Source: Pelecanus crispus (taxonomy: Eukaryota; Chordata; Aves; Pelecaniformes; Pelecanidae). Taken from it: DNA of 64,000 nt. The position numbers and the translations under genes are program-made. Shown piece by piece: positions 20,201-31,800 of the stretch. The notes under the pieces were generated by a model. It was not told where the DNA came from. It saw nothing but the letters and a program-made list of their open reading frames with translations, and did not search any database. Position 1 is the first letter of the stretch; each line of letters starts with the position of its first letter. The DNA is taken from positions 14,901,862 to 14,965,861 of the forward strand of contig NC_134675.1 of assembly GCF_030463565.1 (NCBI RefSeq), in the 5' to 3' direction.

Positions 20201-20794
20201 CATCAGGAAGTTATCCCCCACACACTCTAGGAACTTCCGAGACTGTTGCCTCTCTGCTGTGTTGTATTTCCAGCAGATGTCCGGCAAGTTGAAGTCCCCC
20301 ACGAGAACAAGGGCTAGCGATTGTGAGACTTCTGCCAACTGCTTATAGAATGCTTCATCTATCTCTACATCCTGGTTGGGTGGTCTATAACAGACTCCCA
20401 GCAGGACGTCCGCCTTGTTGCCCTTCCCCCTCATCCTTACCCATAAGCATTCCACCTTATCATCACAGTCGTTGAGCTCTATACAATCGAAACACTCCCT
20501 AACATACAGAACCACCCCACCTCCTCTCCTTCCTTGCCCATCTGTTCTGAAGAGCTTATAGCCATCCAATGCAGCACTCCAGTCATGAGACTCATCCCAC
20601 CATATTTCTGTGATGGCGACTAAGTCGTAGCTATCCTGCTGCACAAGGGCTTCCAGCTCCTCCTGTTTGTTGCTCATGCTGCGTGCATTGGTGTACATGC
20701 ACTTGAGCCGGGCTATCGATTTCACCCCCAATGTTGCCATGCCACCCCTGGGCTCCTCTCTAGTGAGCCTGGTTATATCCCCTTCCCCCTTCAA
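17249..20794 (-). pseudogene. CR1-1 ORF2 remnant (endonuclease and reverse transcriptase)
   Basis: ORF2 normally encodes an APE-like endonuclease and a reverse transcriptase. Open pieces lie at 19097-20794, 18773-19119 and 17249-17830; the last two were one until LTR-X entered. The endonuclease shows YTNARS, ITEIWWDESHD, CYRPP and GDFNLPD, but the C-terminal part with the SDH motif is missing at about 20110-20150, where the frame jumps to the RKTNRRERRPAW linker. The RT has [10 protein letters not shown] and DFSKAFD, then FADN near 18985 in place of FADD. Confidence 0.85.
17833..18768 (-). mobile_element. LTR-X solo LTR inside CR1-1
   Basis: 936 bp from TGTCACGAATG to TACCACCACA, flanked by CACCC on both sides (17828-17832 and 18769-18773). 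It matches the reverse of 29481-30692, including the CATTCGTGACA terminus, the ACTCGAGGGGAA block and the TATAAA region. A G-run at 18737-18755 sits near the U3 end. It interrupts CR1-1 ORF2 between the DLGV and LVDS codons. Confidence 0.92.
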
Positions 20795-20796
20795 GC

Positions 20797-21514
20797 CTAG
20801 TTTAAAGCCCTCTCAATGAGTCCCGCCAACTCATGAGCGAGAATCCTTTTCCCCTTTGGAGACAGCTGATCTCCGTCTGCTGCCAGCAGGCCCGGTGCCA
20901 TGTAAACCTCCTCATGATCAAAAAAACCGAAATTCCACCAGCCTCTGAGCCACTTGTTAATCAGCTGGGCTTTCCTGTTCCTTTCAGTATTCTTCCCTGC
21001 CACTGACAAGATTGAGGAAAACACTGCCTGTGCTCCTGATCCTCCAACCTATCGCCCCAGTGCCCTGAAGTCCCTTTTGATTGCTTTAGGACTTCTCTCT
21101 GCAACCTCATCACTGCCAACCTGCATAACCAGCAGTGCTATAATAATTGGAGGGCTGTACCAGATTGGGGAGTTTCTTAGCAATGTCCCTAACCCGGGCC
21201 CCAGGGAGGCAGCAGACTTCCTTGTGAGATGGGTCTGGACGGCAGATTGGGCCCTCTGTTCCCCACAGAAGGGAATCACCTATGACAATTACCCTCCTTT
21301 TTTTCTTAACAGGGGCAGTCGTAATCCGTGGGGCTGACTGACTCGCCCTAGGCAACCCCTTGTATGGGCCTTCAGCTACATGCTTATTTGCCTGGCCCTC
21401 AAGTTCCAGAGCCCCATATCTGTTATGTAAGGGCTACTAGGAAGGTGAGGGAGGCCGGGAGGGGATTCGCCTGCTGCCCCGGGCAGGGACCTGTTTCCAT
21501 TCCCTCCTGTCTCT
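20797..21514 (-). pseudogene. CR1-1 ORF1, C-terminal part
   Basis: The section contains VIVIGDSLLWGTEGPIC, an esterase-like (SGNH) GDS motif known in CR1/L2-type ORF1 proteins, then a conserved WLRGWWNF and LLAADGDQLSPKGK block. It joins the N-terminal part at 24367-24814, from which CR1-2 separates it. The frame is broken in places. Confidence 0.75.
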
Positions 21515-24274
21515 ACACGAACGCATGCAGCATGGGGAACAAACAGGAGGAGCTGGAAGCTGCTGTGCTACTAGACAGCTACGACCTGATTGCCATAACT
21601 GAAACCTGGTGGGACGAATCCCATGACTGGAATGTGGCTATTGATGGCTACAGGCTCTTCAGAAGGGACAGGCGAGGAAGGAGGGGCGGAGGCGTTGCCT
21701 TCTACGTAAAGAAATCAATACAGTGTGAAGAGCTGTCCCTGAAGAATAGCCACGAGCAGATCGAAAGCTTATGGGTAAGAGTCAGAGACAGAGGCAACAA
21801 AGGGAACCTTGTGGTTGGTGTCTACTACAGGCCGCCTGATCAAGGGGAGCCTACTGACGAAGCCTTCTTCCTCCACCTCCGGGAGGCTTCACGCTTGCAG
21901 ACTCTTGTCCTGCTGGGGGACCTCAACCACCCCGACATTTGCTGGAAAAGCAACACGGCGAGCTGTAGGCAATCCAGGAGATTCCTGGAATGCATAGACG
22001 ACAACTTCCTAAGCCAGGTAACAGACACCCCTACCCGAGGGGACGCGATACTGGATCTGACGGTCACCAATGCAAGTGAGCTCATTGGTGATGTCAAGAC
22101 TGGAGGCAGCTTGGGGTGCAGTGATCACGCATTGGTGGAGTTCACGCTCCTGAGGGACATGGGAAAAGCGAGGAGTACAGTCAGGACCCTAAATTTTAGG
22201 AAAGCAAACTTCCAGCTCTTCAAGGAGTTAGTCAGAAGGACCCCCTGGGAGACAGTCCCCAGGGACAGGGGACCGGAACAGAGTTGGCAGATCTTTAAGG
22301 ACACCTTCCATAGAGCACAAGAGCTCTCAGTCCCCAAGTGTAAAAAATCAGGCAAGGAAGGGAAGAGACCAGCATGGCTGAGTAGAGACCTGCTGGTCAA
22401 ACTAAAGAGCAAGAGGGAACTGCACAGGCAGTGGAAGCAGGGACAGGTGTCCTGGGGGGAATACAGGGAAATGGCCCAGTTGTGTAGGGAGGAGGTCAGG
22501 AAGGCCAAGGCGAGGATGGAGCTGAATTTGGCAAGGGACATAAAGAATAACAAGAAGGGCTTCTACAGGTATGTCAACCAGAAAAGGAAGGTTAAAGAAA
22601 GCGTACCCCCCTTGATGAACAAGAAAGGCGAACTTGTATCAACGGATGAGGAGAAGGCTGAGGTACTCAACAACTTCTTTGCCTCGGTCTTCACCGGCAA
22701 CCTCTATCCTCGCCCCTCCCGAATCGATGGACCACAAGATGGGGACCAGGGGGGTAAAGCCCCTCCCACTGTGAGGGAAGATCAGGTTCGAGACCACCTG
22801 AAGAACCTCAATGTACACAAGTCTATGGGACCTGATGAGATGCATCCCAGAGTCCTGAGGGAATTGGCTGATGTAGTTGCCAAGACACTCTCCATGATAT
22901 TTGAAAAGTCATGGCAGTCCGGTGAAGTCCCTGCTGACTGGAAGAAGGGGAATGTTGTGCCCATTTTTAAAAAGGGAAGAAAGGAGGACCCTGGGAACTA
23001 CCGACCTGTCAGCCTCACCTCTGTGCCTGGGAAGATCATGGAGCAGATCCTCCTAGAAGCTATGCTCAAGCACATGGAGGACAGGGAGGTGATTCGAGAC
23101 AGTCAGCACAGATACAGCAAGGGCAAGTCCTGCCTGACGAACCTAGTGGCTTTCTATGAAGGAGTGACTGCATCAGTGGACAAGGGAAAAGCAATGGATG
23201 TCATCTACTTGGATTTCTGTAAAGCCTTCGACACAGTCCCCCACAACATCCTTCTCTCTAAATTGGAGAGATATGGGTTTGATGGGTGGACTGTTCAGTG
23301 GATAAGGAATTGGCTGGATGGTCGCATCCAGAGGGTCGTGGTCAATGGCTCGATGTCCACATGGAGACCGGTGACAAGTGGGGTCCCTCAGGGGTCCGTA
23401 CTGGGACCGGTGCTGTTTAACATCTTCATCAATGGCATAGACAGTGGGATCGAGTGCACCCTCAGCAAGTTTGCAGATGACACCAAGCTGAGTGGTGCGG
23501 TTGACACGCCAGAAGGATGAGATGTCATCCAAAGGCACCTGGACAAGCTGGAGAGGTGGGGCCTGTGTGAACCTCATGAGGTTCAACAAGGCCAAGTGCA
23601 AGGTCCTCCACCTGGGACGGGGCAACCCCCGATATCAATACAGGCTGGGGGATGAAGAGATTGAGAGCAGCCCTGCGGAGAAGGACTTGGGGGTACTGGT
23701 GGATGAAAAGCTGGACATGAGCCAACAATGTGCGCTTGCAGCCCAGAAGGCCAACCGTATCCTGGGCTGCATGAAAAGAAGCGTGGCCAGCAGGTCGAGG
23801 GAGGTGATTCTGCCCCTCTACTCCATGCTGGTGAGACCTCACCTGGAGCACTGCGTCCAGCTCTGGAGCCCTCAGCACAAGAAGGACATGGACCTGTTGG
23901 AGCAGGTCCAGAGGAGGGCCACCAAAATGATCCGAGGGCTGGAGCACCTCTCCTATGAGGCCAGGCTGAGAGAGTTGGGGTTGTTCAGCCCAGAGAAGAG
24001 AAGGCTGCGAGGAGACCTTTTTGCGACCTTCCAGTACTTAAAGGGGGCCTACAGGAAGGATGGGGAGAATCTTTTTAATAAGGCCTGTTGTGACAGGACA
24101 AGAAATAACGGATTTAAACTAAAGAAGAATAGATTTAGACTGGATATAAGGAAGAAATTTTTTGCAATGAGGGTGGTGAAGCACTGGAACAGGTTGCCCA
24201 GAGAGGTAGTGGAGGCCCCATCCCTGGCAACATTCAAGGTCAGGTTGGATGGGGCTCTGAGCAACCTGATCTAG
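21515..24274 (+). pseudogene. CR1-2 ORF2 (endonuclease and RT), near intact
   Basis: Endonuclease motifs are all visible: [31 protein letters not shown] and the catalytic [12 protein letters not shown] motifs are [23 protein letters not shown] and FADDTKL. The frame is open to a TGA at 23518-23520, then a 1-nt shift near 23558 leads into the C-terminal frame (to 24274, with [16 protein letters not shown] residues). Both breaks occur identically in CR1-5. Confidence 0.88.
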
Positions 24275-24366
24275 TTAAAGCTGTCCCTGCTCACTGCAGG
24301 GGGGTTGGGCTAGATGAACTCTAAAGGTCCCTTCCAACCCAAAGCATTCTATGATTCTATGATTCT
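21515..24366 (+). mobile_element. CR1-2: 5'-truncated CR1 inserted into CR1-1
   Basis: The plus-strand element starts within the endonuclease and ends with ATTCTATGATTCTATGATTCT. The CR1-1 target reads from CTGTCTCT on the left to TAGGTCCCC on the right, which together reconstitute continuous CR1-1 sequence seen uninterrupted in CR1-4. There is no duplication beyond a possible TCT. It belongs to a different CR1 subfamily from its host and is the same type as CR1-5. Confidence 0.92.
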
Positions 24367-24814
24367 TAGGTCCCCTCCTTCTGCTTGCTGTCAAGAGGGT
24401 AGGGGATCCTCCGCTCCTTGTGGGGCCTCCATCTGCTGCCTTGGCCCCAGGGATGGTAGGGTGCGGCTCCACCAATCTATCTTCCTCTCGCACCCCCTGA
24501 TACTCCTTAGCCTTTCCACTTCCTCTTTCAGCTCTGCCACCAGGCTGAGCAGATCATTCACCTGGTCACACCAAAGACAGCTGTTGTCTGTGCTGCCCTC
24601 CAGTATGAGTGACAGGCTCAGGCACTCCCTGCAGCCAGAGACCTGGACAGCTGTATGTTTGTGTGGGAGCTCTGTCTGGGTTGCTGCATTCCTTCTGGCG
24701 ATGGCTTTCGGGCGAGTGGAAACCATAGCTCCTAGGTCCTCTCCTGGGAGGGCGATGTCCACTGGTTGAGTTTCCCTTTAGAGCCAGGAGGAGAACTGCG
24801 CCCTGCCTGCACAC
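24367..24814 (-). pseudogene. CR1-1 ORF1, N-terminal part
   Basis: Open segment with C-x2-C pairs (GCRECL and SCLWCDQ) followed by a coiled-coil-like LLSLVAELKEEVERLRS, as in CR1 ORF1. It runs into the CR1-2 insertion at 24366. The same protein part is found in CR1-4 at 36455-36988. Confidence 0.75.
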
Positions 24815-25125
24815 CTCGCCTGCACAAACTGACGCGCCATGTCCTGGTCACTGCACTCCTGGTCACTCACGCTCCCTGGGGGCTGCTTTTGTACGTGAGG
24901 GGGTTAGGCCGCCTCACTCTTGTCCCCGCCCACGCTGAGTCCCCGCCCACGCTGAGTCAGAGCTGCCTCTCGTCAGGCGCTCGCTCTTTCCCGCTCGCTG
25001 GGGGGGTGGGGGGGAGCTGGGGTACCCTCTCTCTTCCTGTGCCTTTGCACTTTTGACACCGATTTGCTGCTTTAGGAACGGTCCCCCGTCGCGAACCTGC
25101 GCTGCAGAGACCTTCGCCTCGCTGG
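24815..25125 (-). promoter_or_regulatory. CR1-1 5' UTR, CpG-rich internal promoter region
   Basis: GC- and CpG-rich leader with G-tracts near 25000-25015. It resembles the 5' end of CR1-4 (36083-36330), which also starts with a GCGAGGCGAAGG-like block. CR1 5' UTRs carry the internal promoter (family knowledge). The exact 5' end is uncertain by about 10 bases. Confidence 0.6.
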
Positions 25126-25247
25126 CTTCCATAACCCCATATACATCTGCAGATCTTTTACTCCAGCCTCACAAATAATTAAGCATGGTGATTCTATGTG
25201 ACTGATTGTAATGCGTGATAATCTAACATAATTCCTTTATCGCATAG

Positions 25248-25392
25248 GTGGGTTTAATTCAGTATGCTAATGATCCCCGTGTAGTGTTCAACTTGAATAC
25301 ATATCAAACAAAGGATGAGGTTGTTAAAGCAATGGAGGGAACATATCAGAAGGGAGGAGATCTAATACTTTCAAAGCCATTGACAAAGCAAG
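25248..25392 (+). pseudogene. ITGA2: ITGA2 exon, I domain, frameshifted
   Basis: The exon begins after CGCATAG and reads VGLIQYANDPRVVFNLNTYQ, an almost perfect match to the I domain. About 4 nt are missing near 25363, just where the family has the MIDAS threonine segment, and the frame then changes. The remaining codons continue in the shifted frame to AAG/GTAAAA. Splice sites are intact. Confidence 0.93.
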
Positions 25393-26226
25393 GTAAAACA
25401 TGATGATTACTGTCCTTACAAGGTGACGAGCACATCCTGAATTTCATTCCCACTGGGAGTGCAAGTGCTTGGAGCCTCTGAGGAGGTTCCCAGCACCAGG
25501 CAGAATCCATCAGGTACATTTACAGTGCCCCATGTAGAACAGTACAGGGATATGTAAACTAGACTTTCTGAAAAACAAGTCCTTAACCTTTGGGTTAAAT
25601 GCTGCACTAAAGCAGTTCTGGTAAACAACAGAATTATTTGGGCTGTCTGATGTCTAAACATGATAGTGCATCCAACACCATGGACAAGCTTTTAGGAAAG
25701 ATACAAAATCACTGAAAGAAGTAAAATTTATCCAGGGATTCAGTGGGACTGATAACACTCATGTTTGCAGGTCAGGCCTTGGTTGACTGCAGAGAAAATA
25801 AATTCTCTTGTCTGGTGTCAGTTTATCACTGTAGCACCAGCAGCATGAAAAATAGGAAAAACTTAAAATGATATACCATGACTCTGAACACATATACAAA
25901 CCAGGTCTGTTCCTCAATAGAAAGATGCTATTTTGCAATTGAATCAAGGACAGGACTCTAGGCCTATCAGAAATACCATCCAGTCTTACTTGGTTTTTTT
26001 TGTTTTCTACTTCCTTGATTACATTTCTGATGGTTCTTTGAGCAGTGGTTTGAGAAAAAGCTATTAGGAGTATAATTAAAAATTCTTATTGCAGACTGTT
26101 AATTTACAAATGAAAAAATAAAGTATTACAGATGCACCTTGTTCTAAGTCAGTCATGGACATATTCATCACAGTATGTATACAGAATTCCATCCATTATA
26201 AATTGACATCCAATATTTTATAACAG
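25393..26226 (+). other. ITGA2 intron
   Basis: About 830 nt of AT-rich sequence; no repeat or gene seen. Confidence 0.6.
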
Positions 26227-26377
26227 ACAGCATGCCTTCTCACCTGAATTGGGAGGACACCCAACAGCCACAAAAGTAATGATTGTTGTGACAGATGGTG
26301 AATCACACGATGGCTCCAACTTGAAAACAGTGATAGGCAAATGCAATGAAAACAATATAACCAGATCTGGCATGGCT
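26227..26377 (+). pseudogene. ITGA2: ITGA2 exon, I domain with MIDAS Asp
   Basis: The exon is open. It contains ATKVMIVVTDGESHDGS, whose Asp is the third MIDAS metal ligand and is retained. It continues to NNITRSGMA and a GTAAGT donor. The phase-2 start (A after AACAG) fits the AAG end of the previous exon. Confidence 0.95.
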
Positions 26378-26807
26378 GTAAGTAATACTATAATTGTATA
26401 TATTATTGCAATTTTTGAAAGATCATTTTGTTGTGTATGCATGGAAGTGCATGATCTATATATAAGCTGTATATAATGCATGCATTGTTACACTGGTGAG
26501 ACTGAAACTAAGTGAAATTAATCTTTATGAACTAGTGAAATATTGGTGGTCTTTAACTGGCTGAAAAAGCAAAACCAATATTACCTGAGCAACTTCAGTG
26601 GTTGTTTTCTTTGCCTTGGTTTATGTTTTTCCTATCTGAATGGTCCCTTGTATAGGAATATAGTCTAATAAGCAATTCAGTAATATGAATGAAAGTAATT
26701 TTATTTTTGTGTTATATGTAGAATATTTACTCAAATAATACAGAAGGAAATGGAGTAACACTATGGTTTCCTTCACTCTTCTTATTTTGTTCATTTTTTT
26801 TCCCAAG
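26378..26807 (+). other. ITGA2 intron
   Basis: About 430 nt, AT-rich, with a pyrimidine-rich 3' end and TCCCAAG acceptor. Confidence 0.6.
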
Positions 26808-26973
26808 ATTTTGGGATACTTAATCATGCATGAACTTGATAATAAAAACTTAATTAAAGAAATCAAAGGAATTGCTAGTCATCCAACAGACAAGTTTTTC
26901 TTTAATTTGTCATCTGAGGCTGCACTACTGGAAGAAACAGGAACACTCAGAGAGCGCATTTTTAGCATAGCAG
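26808..26973 (+). pseudogene. ITGA2: ITGA2 exon, I domain C-terminal half
   Basis: Open exon reading ILGYL, then DNKNLIKEIKGIASHPTDKF, FFNLSSEAALLEE and RERIFSIA. It includes the position of the collagen-specific alpha-C helix, which reads GYLIMHELD and is more divergent than its surroundings. Acceptor and GTAAAA donor are present. Confidence 0.94.
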
Positions 26974-28240
26974 GTAAAATACTCAATGTCTCTAAAAAAT
27001 TAGATCAGATTCTCCTAGCTGAGGAGCTAAGGATTTTATTTAGCTTCACCTTAGAGTAGTACTGTGAAAATGAGGGCAGCTGGAGCTGCTTGTTGCTCCC
27101 CAGGAGGGCTTTGGTTTGTACGGGTGTCCCCCCAACTACCCCACTCCTAATGAGCCTGAGCTTCAAGTTGGTTTCTGCAGATTTGTGGGAAATGTCCCCC
27201 AGTTGCTGAAAATTTCAGTCAAGTCTTGGGCTTCAGGCATCCACTGAGGGCTTGTCCATATGCGTCCAAATGTATTTGGAGCTATTACCACTGGAGGAGT
27301 AAAGGTATCTTTATGCTTGTCAGATTCACTTGTGTTTCTCTGTTAATGGTAAGCAAGTGTAAAGATAAAAAGCAAATCAGAAGACTAGGTTACTGATTAC
27401 AAAACTGAAAAACTACAGTAATGCAATCCGTGTGGCATCTACCAGGCTCCATCCCTAGCATCACCCACAGTCCTGTGTACTGTTTGGACAAAGTTGCTGT
27501 AGAGGTGGCTCAGAGGCACTTCATTCCCCCAAAAGCCAGCTTTTTAAAGTCAAATTTAGACTTTGCTTGGGAGACTTGTGACCTGCCCTCAGCCCTCCCA
27601 AAGGAGCTTTTCATGGCTGCAGCCTTACCATGCTCAGGATGAAATCTTCCCCTTCTCTTTCACCTCCATCTATTCTTTACCAGGCCTATGTTGCTAATCA
27701 AATCAAGGGGATCAGTTGAGCTTCCCCTTCTTGGGTTTTGCTGAGTACTCCTGTTGAATTCCCTTTACTCGAGTCCCATCCATCTGCACGTCACATTTAC
27801 AACAGGTTTTAAAAGTCATATATTATGATAAACATTCATTTGAAAGTTGTGAATACAGAGTTATTAAAGCTGCTAATTTCAGTATACTATTAGTGTTTCC
27901 TAGGACACATAAAAACAGATTAGCCCCAGGAACAACACTGTGCAGACTGATCCAAGCCATCTATCATCATCTTTTGCCTCTTTTGGAAGGGACTCCACAG
28001 CATCATGTCTCCATGCAGCCATCTTATCGATTTTCCATTAAATCCTCAAAATATTCTACTGTTTATCAGCTTGAGAGCTGATTTCCATTGTCTGTAAATG
28101 TTGGAAATGCTTTAGCAGAATTGGTGGGTTTGGAAAAAAATTGCATACAGTCCCTATATAGCTGCACTCAGAGGCAGCAGGATTGGATCTCCTGTGTGGT
28201 TCTATAGGGTTAACCATATGTGAATTTTTTTTTTAACCAG
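26974..28240 (+). other. ITGA2 intron
   Basis: About 1.27 kb. Moderately GC-rich in 27060-27250, otherwise AT-rich. No gene or repeat family recognised. Confidence 0.6.
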
Positions 28241-28314
28241 GTACAGATCAAGGTGATGCATTCCAAATGGAAATGTCACAGGTGGGCTTCAGTGCACATT
28301 ACTCACAAAAAAAG
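28241..28314 (+). pseudogene. ITGA2: ITGA2 exon after the I domain
   Basis: The 74-nt exon reads GTDQGDAFQMEMSQVGFSAH, then YSQKK, with phases matching both neighbours. It has TTAACCAG and GTATGT splice sites. Open and well conserved; this is the return to the propeller. Confidence 0.94.
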
Positions 28315-28933
28315 GTATGTGAATTTAATTATTTAATGATATAAGTACATGTAATTATGTAGACATGAATGCTTAGAAGTGCAACAAAATAAGACTAACA
28401 AAACACAATGACCGATTTTAAGATTTTTTTTTACAAGCAGGAGAATGTCAAATTATGCTCTTTTTTTTTTTTACCTGAATACCACAAAAATTACTTCTAA
28501 TAGATGGTGTATATCCCTAAAAGGAAAAAATATACATTAATATGTGAAGTTGAGTAATAGTTTCTTTCATGTAATGATTTTGAGATTTGTTAATGCAATG
28601 ATTTCAGTGATTTCTGAGTTAACCTAGCATAAAACATTCAGTTGCTCCAAATTAACATTTTGCAGTTGAATAAGAAGAATTGAAATATTGTAAAGCTGAC
28701 GTCTTTCTAGGCAGTGACCAAGATGTAAATAAATAAAGTCTGCAAATAATTCATCTAATATTTATAAAGTTAATAATATTTCTTTAAAGCAAATTTCAAT
28801 TAGAAATTAGAGAGAATAATAAACCAGATATATTTTTCATGCTAATCAATTTTAAGATTATCTTGACCAAATATGTCCTCTTTGTAAAATTCAAGTGTGG
28901 TTCAAGCAGCTTTCAACTGAAAATAAAGGAAGG
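28315..28933 (+). other. ITGA2 intron up to the nested LTRs
   Basis: About 620 nt, very AT-rich, with T-runs near 28428 and 28460. Nothing recognised. Confidence 0.6.
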
Positions 28934-30717
28934 TGTCGTGGTTTAGCCCCAGCCAGCAACTAAGCACCACGCAGCCGCTCACTCACTCCCCCTACCCCGA
29001 TGGGATGGGGGAGAGAATCGGAGGAGTAAGAGTGAGAAACACTCCTGGGTTGAGATAAGAACAGTTTAATAATTGAAATAAGGTAAAATGGTAATAATAA
29101 TAATATAATAATGATAATAATAATAACAATATACAAAGCAAATGATGCACAATGCAATTGCTCCCCACCTGCCAACCGATACCCAGACAGTTCCCGAGCA
29201 GCGATTGCTGATCCCCGGCCCACCCCCCCCCAGTTCATATACTGAGCATGACATCATATGGTATGGAATAGCCCTTTGGTCAGTTTGGATCAACTATTCT
29301 GGCTGTGCCCCCTCCCAGTTTCTTGTGTACCTGGCAGAGCATGGGAAGTTGAAAAGTCCTTGACTAGCATAAGCAGTACTTAGCAACAACTAAAAACATC
29401 AGTGTGTTATCAACATTCTCCTCATCCTAATTCCAAAACACAGCACTATGCCTGCTACTAGGAAGAAAATTAACTCTATCTGTGGTGGTACATCTTCCCC
29501 CTGCCCCTGTTTTTTTTTTCTGTCCTGTTTTTTCCCCTCTACTTCGTCTGCTTTACAATCTCAGGAATTCGCAGGCTGCAGCTTTTGCGTAGAGAGTTGG
29601 TCAGTTAAGCGCCCCTTAATTGTACCAGAAACTCCTACATGGCTGGAGCAGAGAGCGGCTCTGTCCTTATCAAGATTCATATTATGGCTAACAAGGGGAA
29701 CGAGAACAAACAGCTACCCTGGACAGCCTTGAAACAGGGTGGTATCATCGCTGCTGGAATTCCAGCAACAAGCCGACCCGAACTGTGGCTCAGGTGGAAA
29801 TTTACTGGTGATTAAAGTCAATCATCTCACAATCCTATAAAATGGCAGTCCTAAGTGAGGCCCTTTGAGCTCTCCTGGACTGCCGCGGGCTGCACCAGCA
29901 TCTCCCTCTGATCGAAATGTCTCTCAGAGTCAGCGAAAACTAGCAGACTCCGAAAGTCTGCTGCTACCAGAACTCCATTGCTGGAGATTGACAACGGAGC
30001 CTGGGCTGCTGATATTCTTCACTCCTCGAGACTCTGCTCTCACCCGTTGAGAAATGCCAAGGCATTAGACGTGAGTATTTCACTAAACTCGAGGGGAATT
30101 TTTAACAGGTATACTATTTTCATATATGCATTTATAGTTGTAAGTTGCATGCATAAATCAATTTAAGTAGTTTGTAGATTGATGATTTAATTTTAAAAGG
30201 AGTTTTATATTGCTGTACTATTCTTATAGCATTACTCTTATAAACCGTTGACCAAGTCTGAGACTAGGAGTGGGCCCAGCCGCACCTAGGCTCCTCTCTG
30301 AGAAGGAGTCTAGAAAGCAAGGGGGTCCATTCCGAACCTCGTGACTCAATGGGAGGGTTCCCTTTCGCCCCCCCCCCCTTTTTACCTTTAGTCCATATAT
30401 ACGCAATGCTTTTATGAATCATCTTAACTCATTGTGATTTAATTCTCTTTTATGTGCTTCTGTGTAGTAATAGAGTGAACCTTGCCATCTTCGAATCTGT
30501 AACTGTCACTGATCAATTTTGTCTAATCACTTTATTAATCATTGATGATTGAGTGCTATTAAAAATACTATAATCAAATTCTGCAATTCGCTATAAGTAA
30601 ACTCTAACTTTTACTAAATCAAACCGTGTAAGGTCACTCATTCATAGTGAATCGACATAATCAGCAGGATTCACAAACCTGCATTCGTGACACTATCCCA
30701 GCCGAAACCATGGAACA
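28934..30717 (-). mobile_element. ERVL-like solo LTR carrying a nested LTR-X
   Basis: The outer LTR starts TGTCGTGG at 28934 and resumes after the nested element at 30698, ending near 30717. GAAGG flanks it at 28929-28933 and 30718-30722. It is the ERV-A LTR family on the minus strand. The CRE site has become TGACATCA near 29247. Confidence 0.92.
29481..30692 (+). mobile_element. LTR-X solo LTR inside an ERVL-like LTR
   Basis: 1,212 bp from TGTGGTGG to TTCGTGACA, flanked by CTATC on both sides (29476-29480 and 30693-30697). A TATA-like CTATAAAATGG near 29834 gives plus polarity. It is longer than the copy at 17833, mostly in the 3' half. No coding capacity is seen. The family is not one I can name. 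Confidence 0.93.
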
Positions 30718-31230
30718 GAAGGTTGTTGCTTTCTCATAGCCCTTCATCTGAATGAAAAAATTTCTTTAAAAAGTCCTCTATATTTGCACAAATTTAAGTT
30801 TTAATTTATTGAGCACTTGATGCTAGGAAATGGCAAAAATTAAGAAATATTTGAGTTTTTCTTCAAGAAAATTACACATACTATTTTTATTGCAGTTTTC
30901 TATATCAGTATCTCAGTTCAGCAATGAATTTCAATAATGTGAATAATCTAAACTATGTTTTCTGTGTACAAGTCTAAGATTAAGTATATGTATAAGCCAT
31001 ATTAATTTGGATTTTACATTTAACTGTCCTCTCAAGGACATCTCCTTACAATACACCTAAAGAATGAAATTTTGTATCTTTTTCCATCAGCTTGTGTGCT
31101 GTCATTTGCACTTTTATTGGCTTTAGCTTTTTTTTACCATTTTGACTGACAGCCTTCTGAGGATCATGAGTGCATAAAAGCATGGCAAGTCCAACTACAG
31201 GGTGGACAGGCTTAGGAAATTATCGCAGTG
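30718..31230 (+). other. ITGA2 intron
   Basis: AT-rich, nothing recognised. Confidence 0.55.
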
Positions 31231-31390
31231 TTTCATAGAATCATAGAATGGTTTGGGTTGGAAGGGACCTTAAAGATCATCTAGTTCTAACCCCCCTGCC
31301 ATGGGCAGAGATACCTTCCACTAGATCAGGTTGATCAAAGCCCCATCCAACCTGGCCTTGAACACTTCCAGAGATGGGGCATCCACAAAT
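31231..31390 (-). mobile_element. Old CR1 3'-end fragment
   Basis: Reads TTTCATAGAATCATAGAATGG, then GGTTGGAAGGGACCTTAAAGATCAT and the typical CR1 tail through CTGGCCTTGAACACTTCCAG. It is severely 5'-truncated and of a more common, older-looking CR1 type than the others here. Confidence 0.88.
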
Positions 31391-31665
31391 AAACCCATTT
31401 TATCTTGAGTTGCAGGGCCCTGGAAGCTAAAGCAGCCACATATTCTCTTGCAATAGAGGGGTGATAATCTCACTTAACAGGGCAGTAAAATCCAGCACGT
31501 AAGTGACAACCATAAGCAGCTCCTGTCAACTGCTTGCAGTCATTAAAATGTACATCACTGCCTTAAAACACAGTGATGTAGGAAATTATGTATGGTAACT
31601 TCAGCTTCACTCACACTTTTTCTGAAATAGGTAGTTCTAAAATGTTGATTTTTATTTTTTTAAAG

Positions 31666-31800
31666 GATGTTCTGCTGCTGGGTGCTGTTGGGGCTTATGA
31701 CTGGAGTGGAACAGTAGTTCAGGAGTCTTCAGAGTCACCACCGTTCCAAGCCATGTGTTTGAAAAAATTCCACAGGACAGAAATCATATTTTGTATCTAG
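31666..31800 (+). pseudogene. ITGA2: ITGA2 exon, propeller, frameshifted
   Basis: Begins after TTTAAAG with DVLLLGAVGAYDWSGTVVQE, a clear family match. The frame is then lost around 31720-31755; in the neighbouring frame the end reads VFEKIPQDRNHILYL, again matching. In the original frame the exon ends in TAG at 31798-31800. The GTAAGG donor is intact. Confidence 0.93.

Larger units (their letters stand above)
17014..25125 (-). mobile_element. CR1-1: near-full-length CR1 LINE with two nested insertions
   Basis: The minus-strand element has a GC-rich 5' region (24780-25125), ORF1 (split), ORF2, and a compound 3' UTR ending in ATAGAATCATAGAAT at 17014. Full-length CR1s are uncommon because most are 5'-truncated. 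LTR-X (17833-18768, duplication CACCC) sits in ORF2 and CR1-2 (21515-24366) sits in ORF1. The RT motif is FADN instead of FADD, and part of the endonuclease is deleted, so the copy is dead. Confidence 0.9.
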
